Of a DNA stretch of 64,000 bases, positions 30,782 to 41,312 are shown piece by piece. Below the pieces are notes generated by a model. It made no database searches. It was not told the origin of the DNA and was given only the letters and a program-made list of their open reading frames with translations. The position numbers and the translations under genes were made by a program. Positions within the stretch are counted from its first letter, which is position 1; every line of letters starts with the position of its first letter. Source of the DNA: Closterium sp. Naga37s-1 (lineage: Eukaryota > Streptophyta > Zygnematophyceae > Desmidiales > Closteriaceae); NCBI GenBank assembly GCA_947471745.1, contig CANJKZ010000142.1, positions 806,001 to 870,000 on the forward strand, given 5' to 3'.

Positions 30782-30986
30782 CCTTGCTTGTACTGTCACA
30801 TATATATTCCTGCTCTTGCTTGTCTAGCTCTATATATATATGTGTACTCCTGCATGTGAACTGGCCCTGTTGCCCTGTCGTTGTGCTCGGACTGTGTGGT
30901 GACTTTGTGATCCACCCTGAGCTTGCTCTGCTTTGCTTGACTGGTCTTGTGACCCCTTGTTCTCCCCCACTTTGCCTATGGGGGTG
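30782..30986 (+). promoter_or_regulatory. I-d 3' UTR: hairpins and PPT
   Basis: TGGTC-TTGT-GACC lies at 30942-30954. The upstream partner near 30862-30874 is imperfect here (GGC-CCTGTT-GCC). The polypurine tract CTATGGGGGTG ends at 30986, directly before the 3' LTR. Confidence 0.65.
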
Positions 30987-31121
30987 TGTCAGAACATATA
31001 TATAGCTTATGCTGTTGTGTAGGCTATAGTGGGGTATCCCATAGGGGGTACAACCCAATTAGGGTTTCCCATATGTACTCACTTCATTCATAGTTCATTC
31101 ATTCTCGTTCTACTATTCTCA
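30987..31121 (+). repeat. 3' LTR of I-d
   Basis: A 135-bp LTR, identical to 23656-23790. It is followed by the TSD GTTGG. Confidence 0.95.
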
Positions 31122-32020
31122 GTTGGCCCCGTCCTCGCTTGAGCGGAGCCGACAACGCAGTCGTGCGTGCAGGGAGCGCAACCGATCAGCTGCAATGGGC
31201 GAGGCCGATTTCGGCATGCAGGTCGACGGGCTGGTCGACCGGCACGAGGCCACTGCCACGCCGCCGACTACGGGGAGCCGGCGGTCGACGTGACCCGGTG
31301 GTCGACGAGGGTGGGCGCCGACTTTGGGAGGCGCCGACGTCGACCTGGACAGGGGAGCTGGAGGGCGCCGAGTTCATGGCGCCGAGCTGGTGGTCGTCGA
31401 CCTGGGTGGTCGCCGAGCACGCACTAAAGTTGTTGGTCGCCGGGGTTGCCCGGTCGACCAGGTTACCCGGGCGACGGGGTTCTTCGGAGGAGCGCGACAG
31501 TCGCCCATGTGGCTCTGGCGAAGCCGACCTCGGCGTGGTATCCCGAGGTCGACGTGGCTGATCAGGTGCAGTCGTCAGCACGAGGACGATTTGGTGTCTG
31601 CGCTGTGCAGGTGACGAGGCACAGCACGCCAATCATCTGCGTGCACCTGCGAAGCGGGTGCGCTGCTGTCGTGCGGGTGCAACGCTGTGCAGCCGCCTTG
31701 CTGCTGCGTTGGCACGCCGTCGACTTGCGGTGTTGGCAGGCCGCGACTTTGCATTGTTGGAGCGCGGTCGACCATGCAGCGTTGGAACGCGGTCGACTGG
31801 CAGTCGACCTGCTTGCTAGCTAGCATCTGATGTAGTTATTGTTGCCAATGTTGTTCTTACCATTATTGTGAACTTTTGCTTGTGAAACTCTTGCCGAGTT
31901 TCTTCGTGAATGCGCAAGTAGTAAGAGCACGAGTAAACGACTAAGGAACGAACGCAAAGATCACCCTCACATCCGTGCTTTGCCCGTAGACTGGCTCCCG
32001 TTGTTTTAGTTATCTCCGCA

Positions 32021-32690
32021 GAAGGCACACCATAGAGTCGTCTTTCTCAAAAGCATGCGGTTGCTTGACGAAGACAATTGCGCCGAGAATGGTCAGGCCT
32101 TGGCGACGTCGATATGGAGGTATGTCGTTTGACGGGCGTGAATGTCTGGTCGTAGTCGACAAATCGTGTTTTCTCCAAGCCATGTACAACCCACCGCGCC
32201 TTGTATTTACTAATGGAGCCATCCGCCTCGAAATACCCATTTCCCGCTGAGTATTTATCTCCGCTTTGCTGCTGATCGTGGGACCAATTTCCACGTTCTG
32301 TGATGATTAAGTGCCTCAGCTTCTGCGGCTATGGATTCCCTCCACTTCTCTCTGTCGGTGCCTTGCAGGGCTTGTCAAAATGTCGTGGGCTCGGTGGGAT
32401 GTTGGGTTTTGCAAACAGCTATGGCGCTGTCGAGAATGCGTAACCCAGTCATGTTAAAGGCTGCGCGAGCTTCGTTGCTGGTAAATTCCACGGCATAGTC
32501 ATCTTTGTAATCGCCTGAGGTTTCGAGGATGTTGTCACGCGAAGTGTCTTGATTCGGGTCTTTCTCCATTGGTGAGTGATTATCTTTGCCTTTGTAGTTA
32601 CGCTGAGCTTGAAGTGCATTGTTTGGATCGATGTCGGTTGTAATGAATGTCGAGGTGTTGAAGATGCTTGTAGCGGGAATGATGGGTGAC
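32021..32690 (-). pseudogene. D1 RT N-terminus and IN-RT linker, degenerate
   Basis: Minus-strand remains near 32021-32330 read EAEALNHHRTWKLVPR, then SGKWVFR, then a KARWVVHG-like stretch in a shifted frame and DYDQTFTPV in another. This is the RT N-terminus that precedes the part at 22988-23633. The linker (32330-32690) has several stops. The family II LTR splits the gene. Confidence 0.7.
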
Positions 32691-33750
32691 TAGCTCTCGA
32701 TCTAATCCTCAAGAACTTCTTCTACCACGTCAGCTTCGTCTTGGTCTGTTGCGAAGCTGTGCTCCCCCTGTAAAATATTCTTCGGTGCATGTTGTGCAGT
32801 GCGGTGCTGGCGAAATAGTGGCAGTGTCAGCCTTTCGTAGAAGATGCAATCACGGTGATCGGGTGAATTGGTGGGTCGCAAAGTCGAGGATAGTCCATGC
32901 GTGATATTCTGGCTCGATTCCAACGTGAACGCCCTATCGTGTCCGGTCTTCAAAATTTCCCGTCCTTGTAGTGTGGGCGCGACACTGTACCATGCACAAA
33001 AAAACCCGCAGCATCCTGGTGTTGGGGTTTTCCTTTGTCCATGCCTTGAATGGTAATTTGTTGTTGGGAATTGCCTTTGAAGACAAAATGTTGTGGAGTC
33101 TGACAGTGTGGGCCATTGCATAGGGCCAGTAGGTGGTTGGCACAGCTGATTGCTTCATAAATGCCCTCACTTTTGTTGCCAGACTCCTGCTTGTTCGCTC
33201 AGCCAACCCCTGTTGCTCGTGAGCGTAGGGCAGCGAGGTCATTTGGTGGACCCCTTCCACTTGCCGAAAGCGGCTGAGTGGTATTCCAATGCTACGTCGG
33301 TTTGGAATGCCTTGATTTTCTTCTCTGATTGTCGATGCGCCATCTTGAGCCATAGACGAAAGCAGTCGAACGCGTGGTAGCGACCTCCGATGTTGGCTGC
33401 CCAAACGAACTGCGTTGATGTTGGCTGCCCAGATGAACTGCGTCGATGAAGGTGATTGAGTAGTGCTCTCCTTTAATCCCTTCGCCAGTAAGGCACAGAA
33501 GATCGATGTAAACCTTTTCTAGTTTTTTTAAGCATTCTGGACTGGGGACTTTGTCAGAAATGGAGAGTGTCTTGAGGCGAATTCAAGACAAACGGTGCAG
33601 AAGTGTGGCTGAGCTCGTGGTCGGAGTTGATGTCGATTTGGTAGTAGCAAGGCGCCTTCCGCGAAGACGCCAGCGCTGATTGTGTTGTTAAGAACCTGCA
33701 TTGAGTCGTTCGTGCCATATGTCTGCTGTTGCTCGATGTCCCCGTGTTCT
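32691..33750 (-). pseudogene. D1 integrase, degenerate
   Basis: A WHERLNAG block (gag-pre-integrase type) lies near 33710. The core is spread over frames at 32700-33410 and includes FRQVEGVHQMTSLPYAHEQQ and GLAERTSRSL, the usual QQN/NGLAER region with a change at the Asn. The first catalytic motif region near 33490 (YIDLLCL-like) is altered. Frameshifts and stops make it non-functional. Confidence 0.75.
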
Positions 33751-34660
33751 TGCGTAGAGTCGAGCTTCCGGTGCTAACCTGTCTGCTTTGTTTGTTTGTT
33801 GTGTTCTGTCGGCGTCTGCAATTACGTCGGTGGCGAGTACTTGGATTGCAACCGCGTGGAGGACGCCAAGATTTGCCCCCGTGACTTTATCGGAGTCACC
33901 GAAGGTTCTTGTGTCGGACGTTACTAGGAGCAGCTCCGGTCCATTGTAGAGTACTAGGGCTTCCTCTTCATCTCTGGGCGCTTCTTCTTTAAGGTGACCG
34001 GTGGCGACTTCTTCGGGAGTGTCGCCTATCGCTGCTCCCCTTGTGTCGAGGCGGAAGTACCAACTTCTGTCGGTTGTGACGGAGATGAGGTGAGGACCTT
34101 ACTCGGGTGATGGGGTTGCTTCTTCCGAAGAGGGTAAGTTGGTCAAGTGCTCTGCTACGTCAATTGTCATTTCCTCTAGTGCTTCCACTTCCGTAACTTC
34201 CGACTCTTGTAATTCTGTCACTGCAGGTTGTGGGATCGTTCCATCCTAGCCCGGCGTGACGTCTTTCGTCTCTCCAGGGGGACCTCCCCAACCCATACCG
34301 CATGTTTGCCAGTAAGTGTCCGACACGTCTCCCCATCCTGTAGGTTGTGGTACGATTGGCCTGTCGGTTGCTCGTTCCCACCCCCATCCTTCCTGGCTTG
34401 TTGTTTCCTTTTCCACTCGTTGCGGTCCTGTGTCAATAGGGGTTGAGGTTGAGGCGACCAGGAAGGCGAAAAATCGGCACATTTCATCTCGTCCAGGCCG
34501 CTTCAGAGTTGTTTCTGTTGGGTGTGTCCAACCAGGTAGCGATTGCTCCTCTGGGATTTGAAGGACGAGGATGCGATGGGTGTCGTCGATGGTCCCAGAT
34601 ATGTTGAAGTTCAAAACAAGCACGCGTTGTCGTTTCTAGTTTTTTCAAATCAGGGTGTAT
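33751..34660 (-). pseudogene. D1 protease-integrase spacer, unusually long
   Basis: About 900 bp separate the protease from the gag-pre-integrase block. The minus strand retains long open stretches, including TIDVAEHLTNLPSSEEATP, then a TAA, then HLISVTTDRSWYFRLDTRGA and ALVLYNGPELLLVTSDTRTF. The acidic, Ser/Thr/Pro-rich composition suggests a flexible spacer. I do not recognise a domain. Confidence 0.45.
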
Positions 34661-35580
34661 TTTTAAATTAAGTGAAACTCCATCTCGTGTGAGCACAGCT
34701 CGACACCACACTTCATCAACTGGGCGGCAGAGAGGAGATTCAAGCGAAGATCTTGGACGATAAGGACGCCGCTGATTTGGGTTGAGAAATTGGTGTCGCT
34801 CGACTCGATTTTGATTTCTCCGCGTTCCTTCACGCACTGCGTTTGGTTGTTGGTGGCGGTGATTTCGACCTCCTTCATGAGTGGTTCTCTGTTGATGATG
34901 AACCAGGAGGAGGTGACCATGTGTTGTCCATAGCAACTATCCAGGTACCATGTGTTGTAGTCATGTCTTTCCGTCCTTGCCATGTTAGCGATGAGTGGTG
35001 TGACATAATGTTCCATGTCGGAGTCGAAATTCTAGTCTGCGTCTCTTGCTCTGCGATGCATGCAGTTGGTGATTCGAGGATCCACGGCAACATCTCCCAA
35101 TCGAAGGAATTCTCCTGGCCGTAGGGTCGTCGAAGGTGGGATCATTTTCTTCGTATACTTTGACTGAGCTTCTTCTAGATCTCTGAATATGTCTTCCCTA
35201 CTGTCAAAGTAGCGAAGCCGTGAGGAAGGTTCCGCAGAGGGCTGTGACTCACCATGCAAGTAAGGACCTTACTTTTCCCTTTGTCATTGTAGACAGTTAT
35301 GCACGGAGGCACTTGTGAGGAGATGTTGATGGCGGGTGCGAGATCATTGACGTCGAGGCTAAGGTACTTGAAGTGTTCCTGCTTCTCTCTGGTACGATGC
35401 TGGAGCGGGTTGTTCTTGCATGCGATTGTTGTTTTTTTCTCCCTTTTGCTTGTAGCACTGGTTAATGTTGTGCCCCATTTTTTTGCAGTGTAACAATTTC
35501 CTTGATTGATGTGTCTCCGCTTGCCCAATGTCCTACTTGTTCCCTCTCTTGTTGTACAGGTCGATCTCCTGTTGCTCAAG
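34661..35580 (-). pseudogene. D1 protease and gag zinc-knuckle region, degenerate
   Basis: WYLDSCYGQHMV (34880-34960) is the protease active site, with the usual Asp-Ser-Gly changed to Asp-Ser-Cys. LNLLSAAQL follows, as in plant Copia proteases. Near 35440-35510 a shifted frame gives CKKMGHNINQC followed by YKQKGEKN, the end of a canonical CCHC knuckle whose first cysteines lie in another frame. Confidence 0.7.
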
Positions 35581-36348
35581 AGTGATTTGCACTATCGCAA
35601 CTCCGGACCCATGTCAGCGAGGATGACTGTCACAAACATGTCGTCAATGAAGTTTCTGCCGCTCTTTTTAAACTGGTCTCTCATTTTTATGAAGCGGTTG
35701 ATGTATGCTCTTGCTTTTTCTCCAAGGGTCATCGTGACGACATTAAGCTGGCTTAGCAACCAACTCATTGTTACTGAATCTCGGTTGCCATGTACATGGT
35801 GCGCAGGTACTTCTAGGGCATCTTTGCAAGTGCCCATTGACTGTTGAAGGAGCAGATGTCGGGTCTTTCCGCCGCTGAGAGGTTGCGGCGTAGGCAAGAA
35901 GTGACTCGTTGTAGTACTGCGCCTTCTCCTCAGCTGAGACTTCGTTTGAAAAGGAAAATGTGCCATCGTAGTACATCCAAATTTGCGAGTTTGCATCAGG
36001 AGCTCGAACTCGAAGCTCCACCTTGGAAAGTCCTTCCTGATAATTAGGGTGCTCGTCTTGAGCTTTGACGTGGTAAGGAACTTGCTCTGGACTGACAGTA
36101 ATGTCTTGTAATGTGATCGTTGTGTTGGTGCATGAGCTTTTCCTTGGCAATTGTCGAGGTGAAGGTTCGCTCGGAACTTGGCTCAGGATGGTCTGGAGGC
36201 CTTTGTGCAAAGCTGGAACCATCAATGCTCATGGCTGGTGATGGCTCTCAAGTGCGTTGATGCGGGAGATCAGCTGCTCGATGAAGGCAAGATCGATTGA
36301 TGTCACTCCTGAGATGACATTAGAGGAACGAGGGACTGGGTTTTCTCT
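35581..36348 (-). pseudogene. D1 gag, degenerate
   Basis: Minus-strand peptides at 35592-36225 include VSAEEKAQYYNESLLAYAAT, LGEKARAYINRFIKMRDQF and IDDMFVTVILADMGPELR. The last two match the D2 gag fragment (ISEEIFVTIVLA-like end). The coding sequence switches frame near 35850-35900. No convincing PBS is preserved beside the right LTR. Confidence 0.65.
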
Positions 36349-36748
36349 AGTTAGGGAGAGGAGTAGTTTATACAGTGGAACTCTTGCGACCTTGATCATA
36401 GCGAATGTAAATGACAAGATGATTATAATCAAGCATTATATAGTTCCTAGCTAGCCATATAGTTTGAGGGGTACATTCCCTTAGACAACCGTTTTAGAGG
36501 CATCGCTACAATAGCTGTGACAATTGCGATTCCCGTGGTTACCTTGTTGCAACTTGTAACCTCTGAAGTAGTTGCGACCTGCGAAGCAATTCGCGACCTC
36601 CGGTCTAGGATGGTTAATAGTCGGAACAGTTGCCTTTCCGACTGTTGACCCGCGTGTAGTGGTAGTGGTACAGGCACGGTCTCGTTATGAGACAATGCGC
36701 TATAGTGATACTTTCGAGAATGGTGTATAACTCTTCGATTATTCCAAC
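36349..36748 (-). repeat. 5' LTR of D1, eroded
   Basis: Aligns with 22104-22489 over its length with many substitutions. Its outer end TTATTCCAAC is completed by CCAACA across the I-e insertion (46997-47002). Confidence 0.7.
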
Positions 36749-36839
36749 TGTCAGAAGAATGAACGAGAATGAATGAACTAGCAGCATGATGGGTACAAGT
36801 AGCTAACCCTAATTGGGTTGTACCCCATATGGGCTACCC
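36749..36839 (-). repeat. 3' LTR of I-e, part 1
   Basis: 91 bp from TGTCAGAAG up to GGGCTACCC. It is continued at 41084 (CACTATAGCC...TTTGACA). Joining the two restores the sequence of the right LTR. Confidence 0.9.
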
Positions 36840-36969
36840 TGTCAGAATAGGAACGAAGGAATGGTTGACTAGCAAGCAGTTTGGGTACAAGTAGGAAACC
36901 TAGAAATGTTGTACCCTATATGAACTACCCCACTACAGCCTACACAGACTATAGCATATAAGTTTGACA
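36840..36969 (-). repeat. 3' LTR of I-f
   Basis: A 130-bp LTR. The adjacent PPT reads CTATGGGGGTG in element sense (36970-36981). Confidence 0.93.
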
Positions 36970-37194
36970 CACCCCCATAGGCAAAGTGGGGGAGAACAAG
37001 AGGTCACAAGGTCAAGAGAGGCAAAGCAGGCTCAGGGTGGATCACGAAGTCACCACGCATTCCGAGCACAAGCAAATGGCCACAAGGCCAGTTCACATGC
37101 AGAGTTATATAAACGAGAACAAGCAATACAGTGATCACAACCTAGCAAGTGTAAGCATGCAGGTATATGTATAGAGATCACAGTACAAGCAGAG
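36970..37194 (-). promoter_or_regulatory. I-f 3' UTR: PPT and hairpin
   Basis: PPT beside the LTR. TGGCC-TTGT-GGCCA in element sense at 37077-37090. The second hairpin position (37002-37013) has lost four bases and no longer pairs (GACC-TTGT-GACC). Confidence 0.6.
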
Positions 37195-38343
37195 TCAAGA
37201 AGTAAGCAAGTGAGGCACAGTAGGCACAAGGCCTAGAACAGTACAGAAACGCTGATGATCACAAGGCTGGAGTGCCTTGGTGAAGACATCAGCAGTGTTG
37301 GCCTGAGTGGCCACGTAAGCAAGATGAAGCTGACCACGCTGCTGCAACTCTCGAGCAAGGATGTAGCGCAGAGCGATGTGCTTCGTTCTGTGCTCCAGTC
37401 TGTGCTCCTGACATAAGGCAATCGTGGCCTTGTTGTCGACGTACAGCACTGGAGGAGAACGAGGCACCTCTCCCAGGTCGGTCAGCAGGTAGGTGAGCCA
37501 GCGTAGCTCCTGTGCAGCCATGTCCCCGGCGTAGATCTCAGCCTCACAGCTGGAGCTGAGAACAGAAGAAGAGCGGGTAGACCGCCAAGAAACAGAGCCG
37601 GAGCCAAGGCTGAAGGTGTAACCCTGTGACGACCGCTGCGTAGCCAAGTCGTCAGCCCAAGAAGCGTCTGCGTGACCAGTGAGGACAACTCGAGCCCGTC
37701 CTCCAAGCACGAGCCCCATGCCCGACGTACTGCACAAGTAGCGCAACACCCTCTTAGCGGCATCCATGTGCTCCTTCCTGTGTCGGCCAGGAGCGACATA
37801 GCGTGCTAGGATGCTAAGAGGGTAGGCAAGGTCAGGTCGAGTGCAGGTCATCAGGTACATGAGGCAGCCCACAAGCTCTGGATATGGGCCACTCGGCTCT
37901 ACGGACTCGACCGAAGGTGTAGCTGAGAGCGAGTGACCGGTAGGCAGAGGAGTGGACTGTGGCGAGGAGTACGTGAACCGGAAACGCTGAAGGACCTGCT
38001 GCACCATGTGTGACTGAGTCAGGGTAATGGTGCGCTGTGCTCTGTCCCGGGTGATCTGCAAGCCAAGATAGCTTGTCAGCTCACCCAGGTCTGTGCACGT
38101 GTGTCTCTTCTGCAGCTCCGACTTCACGTGGGCGAGTGCCTCAGTGTCAGAAGTAGCAAAGACCAAGTCGTCTACGTACACGAGAACGTAGAACGGCGGC
38201 AGAGTGGTGTCGGTGCGTAGAAACGGCGACGGGTCAGCAGTAGAAGGAGCAAACCCAAGAGCAGCAAGAGTAGTCCTCAGTGTGTCGTGCCACTCACGGG
38301 ATGCCTGGCGGAGACCGTAGACTGGCCGCCGGAGGCTCCACTA
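37195..38343 (-). pseudogene. I-f RT C-terminus and RNase H
   Basis: A TAG at 38341-38343 replaces the CAG of GTQWSLRRPVYGL. Downstream the frame is open to a TGA at 37195. It contains a YVDDLVFA motif, LGELTSYLGLQITRDRA, LVGCLMYLMTCTRPDLAYPL, SSSCEAEIYAGDMAAQELRW, VLYVDNKATIALC and ANTADVFTKAL. Apart from the nonsense codon the catalytic motifs are intact. Confidence 0.88.
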
Positions 38344-40156
38344 GGTACCAGCAGGGAACGACCCAGTGAAGCCAGGTGGGCGGCGCAGCCAGATCTCCTC
38401 GTGCAGGCTGCCCTGTAGGAAAGCAGTTCTGAAGTCAAGAGAGTGAAGCTCGTAGTCACGCTGAGCGGCGACGTGCAGCAGAACCCGAAGAGTGGTCATC
38501 TTCGGGGTAGGGGAGAAGGTCTGGAAGAAGTCAACTCCCTCTCGCTGACTGAAGCCTCGTGCAACGTAACGCGCCTTGAAGACAGGCGGAGAACCCGGCG
38601 GCCGCTTCACCCTGAAAATCCACATGCCACTGACGATGTTCGCCCCAGGCGGGGGAACCTCGTCGACGTAGGTGCCTGTGGACTTCCAGGAAGCCATCTC
38701 TGCGTCCATGGCTGTCTGCCACTGAGAGGAGTAGGGACCCTCTATCGCCTCTGCATAAGAGCGCGGGGTCGGGATGTCTGGTGCATCCGGGTCTACCTCA
38801 GGGGCAATCAGCATGGACACGAGATGAGGTAAAGCAGCGGCAAAGCACTCAAACTCCTCCTGTCTGTCCTCAAGGACGTCCGTGCCAAGAGCACACTCAC
38901 CCCCGACGGACGGACGGAGGACAGACAGACTCAGACTCAGCAACAAGGCTAGCGGCGTAGTCTAGACGACAGGCAGCAGCAAAGTCAACAAGCTCAGCCA
39001 CTAGAGCAGACGCAGCAGTGGACTCAAAGGAAGGGTCAGTGACAACAGTAGCGAGGAAACGCGTGACAGTAGGACTGGCAGCACGAAGGGAGTCAGACTC
39101 AGGGTCCGGACCGTCAGGAAGAGAGGACGCAGGAGGAGACGGCAGAGGGACACGCTTTGGAGCAGTGGAAGGACGCAGAGTCATATAGTGAGTGCCAGGG
39201 ACAGGAGGAGGACGCTGACGTGGAACACGACCAGTGCGGACAGCGCGAACAGGCGACGCAGGACGAGACTCAGGCGACGCAAGACGAGACTCAGGCTCAC
39301 GACGCTCCGTAAGACCTCTAGTCGGTCCAGAGTAAGGAGAAGGACCAAGCAGTGGAGAGGCTGGCAGTAACTGCGACTGCGTCTGGACAGGCGGTGGACT
39401 TAGTAAGGGAGGAGGAGGAGGACCAGTAGAAAGCGGTAGGCCAAGAACCTGCTGAAGGAGCAGAACGTAGTACGGCCGCGGCCGCGCAGCGCCTCCAGAA
39501 ACAGCAGAGACAGCACCAGTACCCTCTGCTCCAGGGTCTCCAGCTCCAACTCCCGCAGCACCACCAGCAGCACCGGCTCCAGAAGCACCAGCTACAGCTC
39601 CCGCAGCACCACCAGCAGCACCAGCTCCAGCAGCACCAGCTCCAACTCCTACAGCACCACCAGCCCCAGCAGCTCCAGTACCTCCAGTGTGAGCACCTCC
39701 GGGACTAGCGACTCCAGCACCTCCAGCAGCTCCAACACCAGCAGGGCCACCAGCAGCGGCAGGACCTCCAGCACGAGCACCTCCAGGACCAGCGGCTCCA
39801 GCAGCTCCAGCACTAGCAGCACCTCCAGTGGCTCCAGTAGCACCTCCGGCAGCACCAGTACCTCCAGTACGAGCACCTCTAGAACCAGCGGCTCCAGCAG
39901 CTCCAGCACCAGGAGGACCTCCAGCTGCTCCAGTAGCTCCAGCACCAGCAGCACGGCTACAGCGTCGAGCGTACCACTCACGCAGCTGCTGTGGAGAGAG
40001 GGGCTCCCGCCGAGACGAGACACCGGACGTGTGATCGAACAGGGAGACTCCGTCCTTGGAGTCGCACTGGAGAAACAGCTGTAGGTCGTCTACCCAAACC
40101 TCGAAGTCAACAGCACGACCCTCAGCATCAAAGGTAAGAAGAGTAGGACTAGCCAT
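38344..40156 (-). pseudogene. I-f gag N-terminus fused in frame to IN-RT linker and RT start
   Basis: The ATG at 40154-40156 begins MASPTLLTFDAEGRAVDFEV. After the SLFDHTSGVS segment (about 46 codons) it passes without frame change into SRREPLSPQQLREWYARR, the linker that normally follows integrase. The junction coincides with the 8-bp word GGTGTCTC, which occurs at both parental positions in I-g (about 50902 and 53896). A one-base-type frame change near 38930 then separates this 419-codon frame from the RT N-terminus (GECALGTDVLEDRQEEFECF, SGMWIFRVKRPPGSPPVFK). Confidence 0.88.
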
Positions 40157-40948
40157 AGTTGCAGAAGCAGCAGTAGCAGCAGAAGCAGCAGTAGCAGCAG
40201 AAGCAGCAGGGGCAGGGCAGTGCGTCTCAGTAGGGCGGCGCGGCTCGGTAGGGAGGCGCGGCTAGACTGGGCGGCTCGGCTCGGCTGGGCGGCACGGCTC
40301 GGCTGGGCGGCGCGGCTCGGCTGGGCGGCGCGGCTTGGATGGGCGGCGCGGCTCGGCTGAGCGACGCGGCTCGGTTGGGCGGCGCGGGTGCTTACCAGGG
40401 GCGGGTGCAGGCAGGGCCGCAGCTGGCGATTAGGTCAGGGCCGCGGTTGGGGCGGCAGCAGGGCAGGGCCGCAACTGGGCGGCGGTAGAGCAGGGCCGTG
40501 ACTGGGGCGGCTGCAAGGCAGGGCCGCGACGGTGAGGCTGAAACAGCGGCTGCAGGTGCGTCAGCGGCAAGGCAGGGCCGCGACCGGTGCTGCAGGCGTG
40601 ACGGCGGCTGCAGAGTGGGGCGCGGCAGTGGGGCCGCGACGGTGGCGGCGATTAGGTCAGGGGCCGCGACTTGGGGCGGCAGGGCAGGGCCGCGACGTAG
40701 GGCGGCAGGAGAGGGCCGCGACTGGCGGCAAAGTAGGGCCGCGACGGGCGGCAAGCAGGGCCGCGACGGGCGGCAAGCAGGGCCGCTACGGGCAGAGGCG
40801 CCCGACGAGCAGGGCCGCGACGGGCGGCAGGCAGGGTCGCGACTAGCGCGACAGCAGGGCAGAGGCGCGCGACGGCGCAGGAGAGGCAGGCGCGACAGCG
40901 CGCTTCGGGCAGGCTAGACAGTTTCAGTGGTGGCTGCTCAAAATACCA
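40157..40948 (-). repeat. I-f leader repeats and PBS
   Basis: (AGCAGCAGA)n repeats lie beside the gag start, then CGGCTCGGCTGGGCGGCG repeats (40230-40390), then GGCAGGGCCGCGAC repeats to about 40860. The PBS is at the right end (40925-40948 on the minus strand). Confidence 0.7.
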
Positions 40949-41078
40949 TGTCAGAATAGGAACGAAGGAATGGTTGACTAGCAAGCAGTTTGGGTACGAG
41001 TAGGAAACCTAGAAATGTTGTACCCTATATGAACTACCCCACTACAGCCTACACAGACTATAGCATATAAGTTTGACA
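40949..41078 (-). repeat. 5' LTR of I-f
   Basis: A 130-bp LTR with one substitution against 36840-36969 (GTACGAG versus GTACAAG). The TSD TACCC follows. Confidence 0.93.
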
Positions 41079-41083
41079 TACCC

Positions 41084-41122
41084 CACTATAGCCTACACAA
41101 CATGCAGCATATAAGTTTGACA
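41084..41122 (-). repeat. 3' LTR of I-e, part 2
   Basis: 39 bp ending TTTGACA. The following sequence goes straight to CGACCAGTCAAG, so the PPT and about 45 bp of 3' UTR are missing. A hairpin TGGCC-TTGT-GGCCA (element sense) remains at 41195-41208. Confidence 0.85.
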
Positions 41123-41312
41123 CGACCAGTCAAGAAAAGCAAAGCAAGCTCAGGGTGGATCACGAAGTCACCACGCATTCTGAGCACAAACAAATGGCCA
41201 CAAGGCCAGTTCATATGCAGAGTTATATAAAGGAGAACAAGCAGTACAGTGATCACAACCTAGCAAGTGTAAGCATGCAGGTATAAGTATATAGATCACA
41301 GTACAAGCAAAG

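Larger units (their letters stand above)
23656..31121 (+). mobile_element. Intact family I Copia element I-d
   Basis: 7,466 bp. The 135-bp LTRs (23656-23790 and 30987-31121) read as identical. The element is flanked by GTTGG (23651-23655 and 31122-31126). PBS, leader, a single uninterrupted gag-pol ORF, 3' UTR and PPT are all present. It is the only copy in the window that appears complete and potentially autonomous, and it is very young. Confidence 0.96.
23634..32020 (+). repeat. Family II LTR (solo or residual), split by I-d
   Basis: It starts TGTCAACGGGAGTTGTGG at 23634, is interrupted after 22 bp by I-d, resumes at 31127 (CCCCGTCCTCGCTTGAGCGG) and ends GTTATCTCCGCA at 32020. LTR sequence totals about 916 bp. 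Both termini match the C1 LTRs. No internal family II sequence is attached. No TSD is visible, and about 40 codons of D1 RT are missing at the junction, so this may be a deletion-bounded remnant and not a clean solo LTR. Confidence 0.8.
36840..41078 (-). mobile_element. Internally deleted family I element I-f, nested in I-e LTR
   Basis: 4,239 bp. The 130-bp LTRs (36840-36969 and 40949-41078) differ at one position. TSD TACCC (36835-36839 and 41079-41083). PPT and PBS (TGGTATTTTGAGC) are present. An internal deletion of about 3 kb removed most of gag, protease and integrase. With nearly identical LTRs it is young, and either moved in trans or was deleted after insertion. Confidence 0.93.
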
